From the NCBI RefSeq assembly GCF_030823375.1, contig NZ_JAUSXB010000001.1, forward strand, positions 1,426,001 through 1,490,000: DNA of 64,000 bases. The letters run 5' to 3'. Under the pieces are notes generated by a model that had not been told where the DNA came from, did not search any database, and saw only the letters and a program-made list of their open reading frames with translations. Of the stretch, positions 61,049 to 64,000 are shown one piece after another. The position numbers were made by a program, and so were the translations under genes. Positions within the stretch are counted from its first letter, which is position 1, and every line of letters starts with the position of its first letter. This DNA is from Pseudarthrobacter siccitolerans. GTDB lineage: Bacteria > Actinomycetota > Actinomycetes > Actinomycetales > Micrococcaceae.

Positions 61049-62479
61049 CTACGCGTCAAGTGCACTCATCACATGCTTGATGCGCGTGTAGTCCTCGACG
61101 CCGTACATGGAGAGGTCCTTGCCGTAGCCGGACTGCTTGAAGCCGCCGTGGGGCATTTCGGCGGTGAGCAGGATGTGGGTGTTGATCCAGACGGCGCCGA
61201 AGTCCAGGTCCCGGCTGAGCCGCATGGCGGTGCCGTGGTTGGAGGTCCAGACGCTGGAGGCCAGGGCGTAGTCCACGTCGTTGGCCAGCTCCACCGCTTC
61301 CGCCTCCGTGCTGAACCTCTGCACGGTGATGACGGGGCCGAAGGTTTCCTGCTGGACGATGCTGTCCGTCTGCTTCGCACCGGTGATGATGGTGGGTTCG
61401 AAGAAGAAGCCCTTCTCCCCTGCCCGGTGTCCGCCGGTTTCGATCCGGCAGTTCGCGGGCAGGTTCTCCACCACCGAGGTGACCTGGTTGAAGTGGTTCA
61501 CATTGTTCAGCGGGCCGAAGTAGTTGTCTTCGTCGTTCTGGGAGCCGGTGTGCAGGGTCTTCGTGTGTTCCACCATGGCGGCCACCACGTCGTCGTGGAC
61601 TGAGTCCTCCACCAGCACCCGGGTGATGGCGGTGCAGTCCTGGCCGGCGTTGAAGAAGGCGAATTCGGCGATGGCGGCCGCGCTCTTCTTGATATCGGCG
61701 TCCTTGAACACGATGGCCGGCGCCTTGCCGCCGAGCTCCAGGTGGGCGCGCTTGAGGCCCTTCGCGGCACCGGAGGCGACGGCGATGCCGGCGCGGACCG
61801 AGCCGGTGATCGAAACCAGGCCGGGGACTTTGTGGTCCACCATCATGGCGCCGGTCTGGCCGGTGCCCAGCACAACGTTCAGGACGCCGGCCGGCAGGAT
61901 GTCGCCGGCGAGGCGGGCCAGCACCAGAGTGGACTCGGGGGTGGTGTCCGAGGGCTTGAGGACAACGGTGTTGCCGGCGGCGAGCGCGGGGCCGACCTTC
62001 CAGATGGCCATCAGGAACGGATAGTTCCAGGGGGCCACCTGCGCCACGACGCCGATGGGTTCGCGGCGGACGTAGGAGGTGTGGCCTTCGAAGTATTCGC
62101 CGGCGGACTTGCCCTCCAGGATGCGGGCGGCTCCGGCGAAGAAGCGCAGCTGGTCGGCGCCGGCGGCGACTTCCTCAGAGGCAATCAGGGAGCGCACCTG
62201 GCCGGTGTTGCGGTGTTGCGCCTCCACGAGTTCGTCGCTGTTGGCCTCGACGGCGTCAGCGAGCTTGAGCAGCATCAGCTGCCGCTGGCCCGGTGTGACG
62301 TGCTTCCAGCTCTTGAAGGCTTCCTTTGCTGCGGCCATGGCCGCGTCCACATCCTGCTGGTTGGAGATGGGCGAGAGGGCCACTACTTCACCGTTGGTGG
62401 GGTTCACGATGTCCAGCGTGCCGCTGCCGGCGGGCGTGACAAAAGAACCGTTGATGAAGTTCTGCAAGGTTTGGACCAC
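61049..62479 (-). CDS. Gamma-aminobutyraldehyde dehydrogenase
   Basis: 476 residues. ALDH superfamily: Glu248 in LELGGKAP, Cys282 in NAGQDCTAITRVL, PWNYPFLMA; AEMPHGGFKQSGYGKDLS near the C-terminus is typical of PatD/betaine-aldehyde-type enzymes of polyamine breakdown. Makes GABA from 4-aminobutanal. GTG 62479 is preferred because AAAGAGG lies 9 bases upstream; an upstream TTG at 62488 would overlap that site. Divergent from the PucR regulator. Confidence 0.9.
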   Translation of the reverse strand: MVQTLQNFINGSFVTPAGSGTLDIVNPTNGEVVALSPISNQQDVDAAMAAAKEAFKSWKHVTPGQRQLMLLKLADAVEANSDELVEAQHRNTGQVRSLIASEEVAAGADQLRFFAGAARILEGKSAGEYFEGHTSYVRREPIGVVAQVAPWNYPFLMAIWKVGPALAAGNTVVLKPSDTTPESTLVLARLAGDILPAGVLNVVLGTGQTGAMMVDHKVPGLVSITGSVRAGIAVASGAAKGLKRAHLELGGKAPAIVFKDADIKKSAAAIAEFAFFNAGQDCTAITRVLVEDSVHDDVVAAMVEHTKTLHTGSQNDEDNYFGPLNNVNHFNQVTSVVENLPANCRIETGGHRAGEKGFFFEPTIITGAKQTDSIVQQETFGPVITVQRFSTEAEAVELANDVDYALASSVWTSNHGTAMRLSRDLDFGAVWINTHILLTAEMPHGGFKQSGYGKDLSMYGVEDYTRIKHVMSALDA

Positions 62480-62635
62480 GGTGTGCAACCTCTTTCCTGG
62501 GGGCCATCGGCGTCGAAACAGATGGATCTGACTGCCTTGAGCCTATGCCAGCACCCCTGCCCCGTGAATAGTCACCTGCACACCTTTTCTGCTGCTTTTT
62601 AGTGCGGTTGACTAGCGCCCGTTTATCCTTGGTTC
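62480..62635. promoter_or_regulatory. Divergent promoter region of GABA operon and PucR
   Basis: 156 bp, includes T-rich stretch around 62585-62602. No clear inverted repeat found; presumably holds the PucR binding site. Confidence 0.45.
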
Positions 62636-64000
62636 ATGGCCATTTCCCTTGCCGCCCTCCTGGGTGTCCCATCCCTGAACCTGTCCAAAGTGGGGGTCGC
62701 CGAGACCACCTGGCACCAGGACATCAACTGGGTGGCAGTGACCGAGCTCGAGGACCCGCAGCGCTTCATCAACGGCGGCGAACTCGTCCTCACCACCGGC
62801 CTGCGGCTGAAATCGGCCCCCGAGCAACGGCGTTTTGTCCGCCAGGTGCAGCGGGCCGGCGCCGTGGGCATCGGCTTCGGGGTGGGGCTTTCGCACGAGG
62901 CAGTGCCCCCGGCCCTTCTCGCCGAGGCCAACCGCTGGGGCCTGCCCGTGGTGGGGGTCCCCTACGAGACGCCGTTCATCGCCATCGGCAAGCTGGTGGC
63001 GGATGCCCAGTCCGCGGACCACTACGCCAAGCTGGAACGGCTGATCGCCGGACACCAGGTGCTGGCGCGTGCACTGCTGACGGGCGGCGGCCTGGCCGAA
63101 CTCCTGAAACACCTGGGCGGCATGCTCCGGGCGGACATCGCGCTCACGCAGTTCACGGCCCAGCTGTACAACAGCACCAGGGACGCTCCGCAGGCCGATA
63201 CCTGGGCTTCCTACCCCATCCCCACCGGCCGGCGCGACGCCTGCACCCTGTGGGTCCGCAAGCCCTTCGAAGACTCCGGCATCATCGGGTACGCACAGAA
63301 CCTGATCAGCGTGGAGCTGAACAACATGGTCAAGCAGCGCCAGGCCGAGCGTGCGCTCTGCGGACAGGTCCTGGAAGACGTGATCCACGGAGCCCTTGAA
63401 ACCAGCGAGGCCCAGCGCCGCCTGGCCGGTGTGGGCGTCAACAGCACCCGCAAGAACGTGGTGCTGCTGGCCGTCTCGGCCGCCCACCACAAGGCCCTGG
63501 TGAGCACCTCCGTGCCGCGGGAACTGGAGAAGTGCGTTGCCGCCGTCGTGGGCAAGGATCTGGTGCTGGTGATGAACGACGACGGCGGGGCGGCCCCCTC
63601 GCTGGCACGGAAGTTGAGCGACCACCTGGCGGAGGCGGGGATCCATGCGACGATCGGCATCGGCGGGGCGTACACCAAGCCGAACGGCCTGCGCTGGAGC
63701 TACTTCGAGGCGCGCGACGCCGCCAGCCACGGGCTGCCTGTCAACGAGCCGGAGCGGCTGAGCCTGACGTCGCTGCTGCTGGCCAGCGAGGACGTGCCGC
63801 TGGCGGATATGGCCCACGAGTCTTTGAACCCCCTGCGGACCTTCGACGCCGCCCATGGTGCGGAGTTGATGACCACGCTGGAAAGCTACCTGAACAACAA
63901 CGGTTCCGTGGCCGCCGTCGCCGAGGAGCTCACGCTGCACCGGAACACGGTCAGGTACCGGCTGGCGCAGATCACCGAACTGACCGGTTATGACCCCGCG
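62636..64000 (+). CDS. PucR-family transcriptional regulator, 3' truncated by window edge
   Basis: 455 codons are visible, no stop before the window ends. N-terminal PucR domain (WVAVTELEDPQRFINGGELVLTTG at about 35-58, shown in part) and a C-terminal helix-turn-helix with NNNGSVAAVAEELTLHRNTVRYRL just before the edge (HTH_30 type). PucR regulators control purine, GABA or proline catabolism; this one is divergent from the aminobutyraldehyde dehydrogenase-gabT operon and is its likely activator. ATG 62636. Confidence 0.93.
   Translation, partial: MAISLAALLGVPSLNLSKVGVAETTWHQDINWVAVTELEDPQRFINGGELVLTTGLRLKSAPEQRRFVRQVQRAGAVGIGFGVGLSHEAVPPALLAEANRWGLPVVGVPYETPFIAIGKLVADAQSADHYAKLERLIAGHQVLARALLTGGGLAELLKHLGGMLRADIALTQFTAQLYNSTRDAPQADTWASYPIPTGRRDACTLWVRKPFEDSGIIGYAQNLISVELNNMVKQRQAERALCGQVLEDVIHGALETSEAQRRLAGVGVNSTRKNVVLLAVSAAHHKALVSTSVPRELEKCVAAVVGKDLVLVMNDDGGAAPSLARKLSDHLAEAGIHATIGIGGAYTKPNGLRWSYFEARDAASHGLPVNEPERLSLTSLLLASEDVPLADMAHESLNPLRTFDAAHGAELMTTLESYLNNNGSVAAVAEELTLHRNTVRYRLAQITELTGYDPA

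Noticed and set aside
62612..63940. Minus-strand frame opposite the PucR gene
   Set aside because: Antisense of the PucR regulator, whose own frame continues to the window edge without a stop.
1..64000. CRISPR arrays, insertion sequences or prophage genes
   Set aside because: No regularly spaced direct repeats with spacers, transposases, integrases or phage structural genes were seen.

Overview
The window is high-GC, densely packed chromosomal DNA from an actinobacterium, most likely an Arthrobacter/Pseudarthrobacter-type member of the Micrococcaceae. This is inferred from codon bias, frequent GTG/TTG starts, tRNAs without an encoded CCA, a YajQ-Fur-catalase-HtpX type gene content, and actinobacterial pairs such as HadA/HadB-like dehydratases next to murB and cbs next to metB. 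No phage, insertion sequence, CRISPR array or rRNA is visible.

Layout. 1-8 kb: the end of an E. coli-type asd, then a long minus-strand series (cupin and nickel/cobalt permease under a TetR-type palindrome, CitE-like lyase, DUF2797, DUF3188, HadA/HadB-like hot-dog pair, murB, AlkZ-like winged-helix protein). 8-15 kb: tetR, aldo/keto reductase, a GH13 alpha-glucosidase divergent from a ROK repressor, an NAD-binding protein, a DHFR-like protein and a second YidC. 15.1-19 kb: tRNA-Thr and tRNA-Met, a large DEAD-box helicase with a long leader, and a MOSC protein. 19.0-23.9 kb: a four-gene unit (YgiB-like, YgiC-like ATP-grasp ligase, APC permease, glutaryl-CoA dehydrogenase) bracketed by two related, perfectly self-complementary palindromes; this is the most unusual part of the window. 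23.9-30.8 kb: HxlR-MFS-SDR unit, cbs-metB, VOC protein, AlkA-like glycosylase. 30.9-37.4 kb: NarL-type two-component system divergent from a membrane protein plus multicopper oxidase, then an acyl-CoA synthetase. 37.5-44.2 kb: ABM protein, thioredoxin, ABC exporter, thioesterase, LysM protein with a sortase-like tail, CBS-pair protein, tRNA-Tyr, YajQ. 44.2-51 kb: HtpX, MFS exporter, Fur-family regulator with catalase, DUF2461, amino-acid permease. 51-64 kb: aldehyde dehydrogenase with DUF779 and an AcoR-like GAF regulator, ferredoxin-NADP reductase, topoisomerase IB, RarD, NDH-2, and a GABA module (aminobutyraldehyde dehydrogenase, gabT, divergent PucR regulator running off the end).

How genes work together. 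Several units are complete enough to read as small pathways: putrescine/GABA catabolism (61-64 kb), alcohol/aldehyde oxidation with its regulator (51-54.4 kb), peroxide defence (46.5-48.5 kb), reverse or forward transsulfuration (26.7-29.3 kb), alpha-glucoside use with its repressor (9.9-12.9 kb). Regulator-target pairs are commonly accompanied by visible palindromes or direct repeats in the intervening DNA, and most transcription units end at strong GC-rich hairpins. Everything is from reading the sequence; no database search was run.
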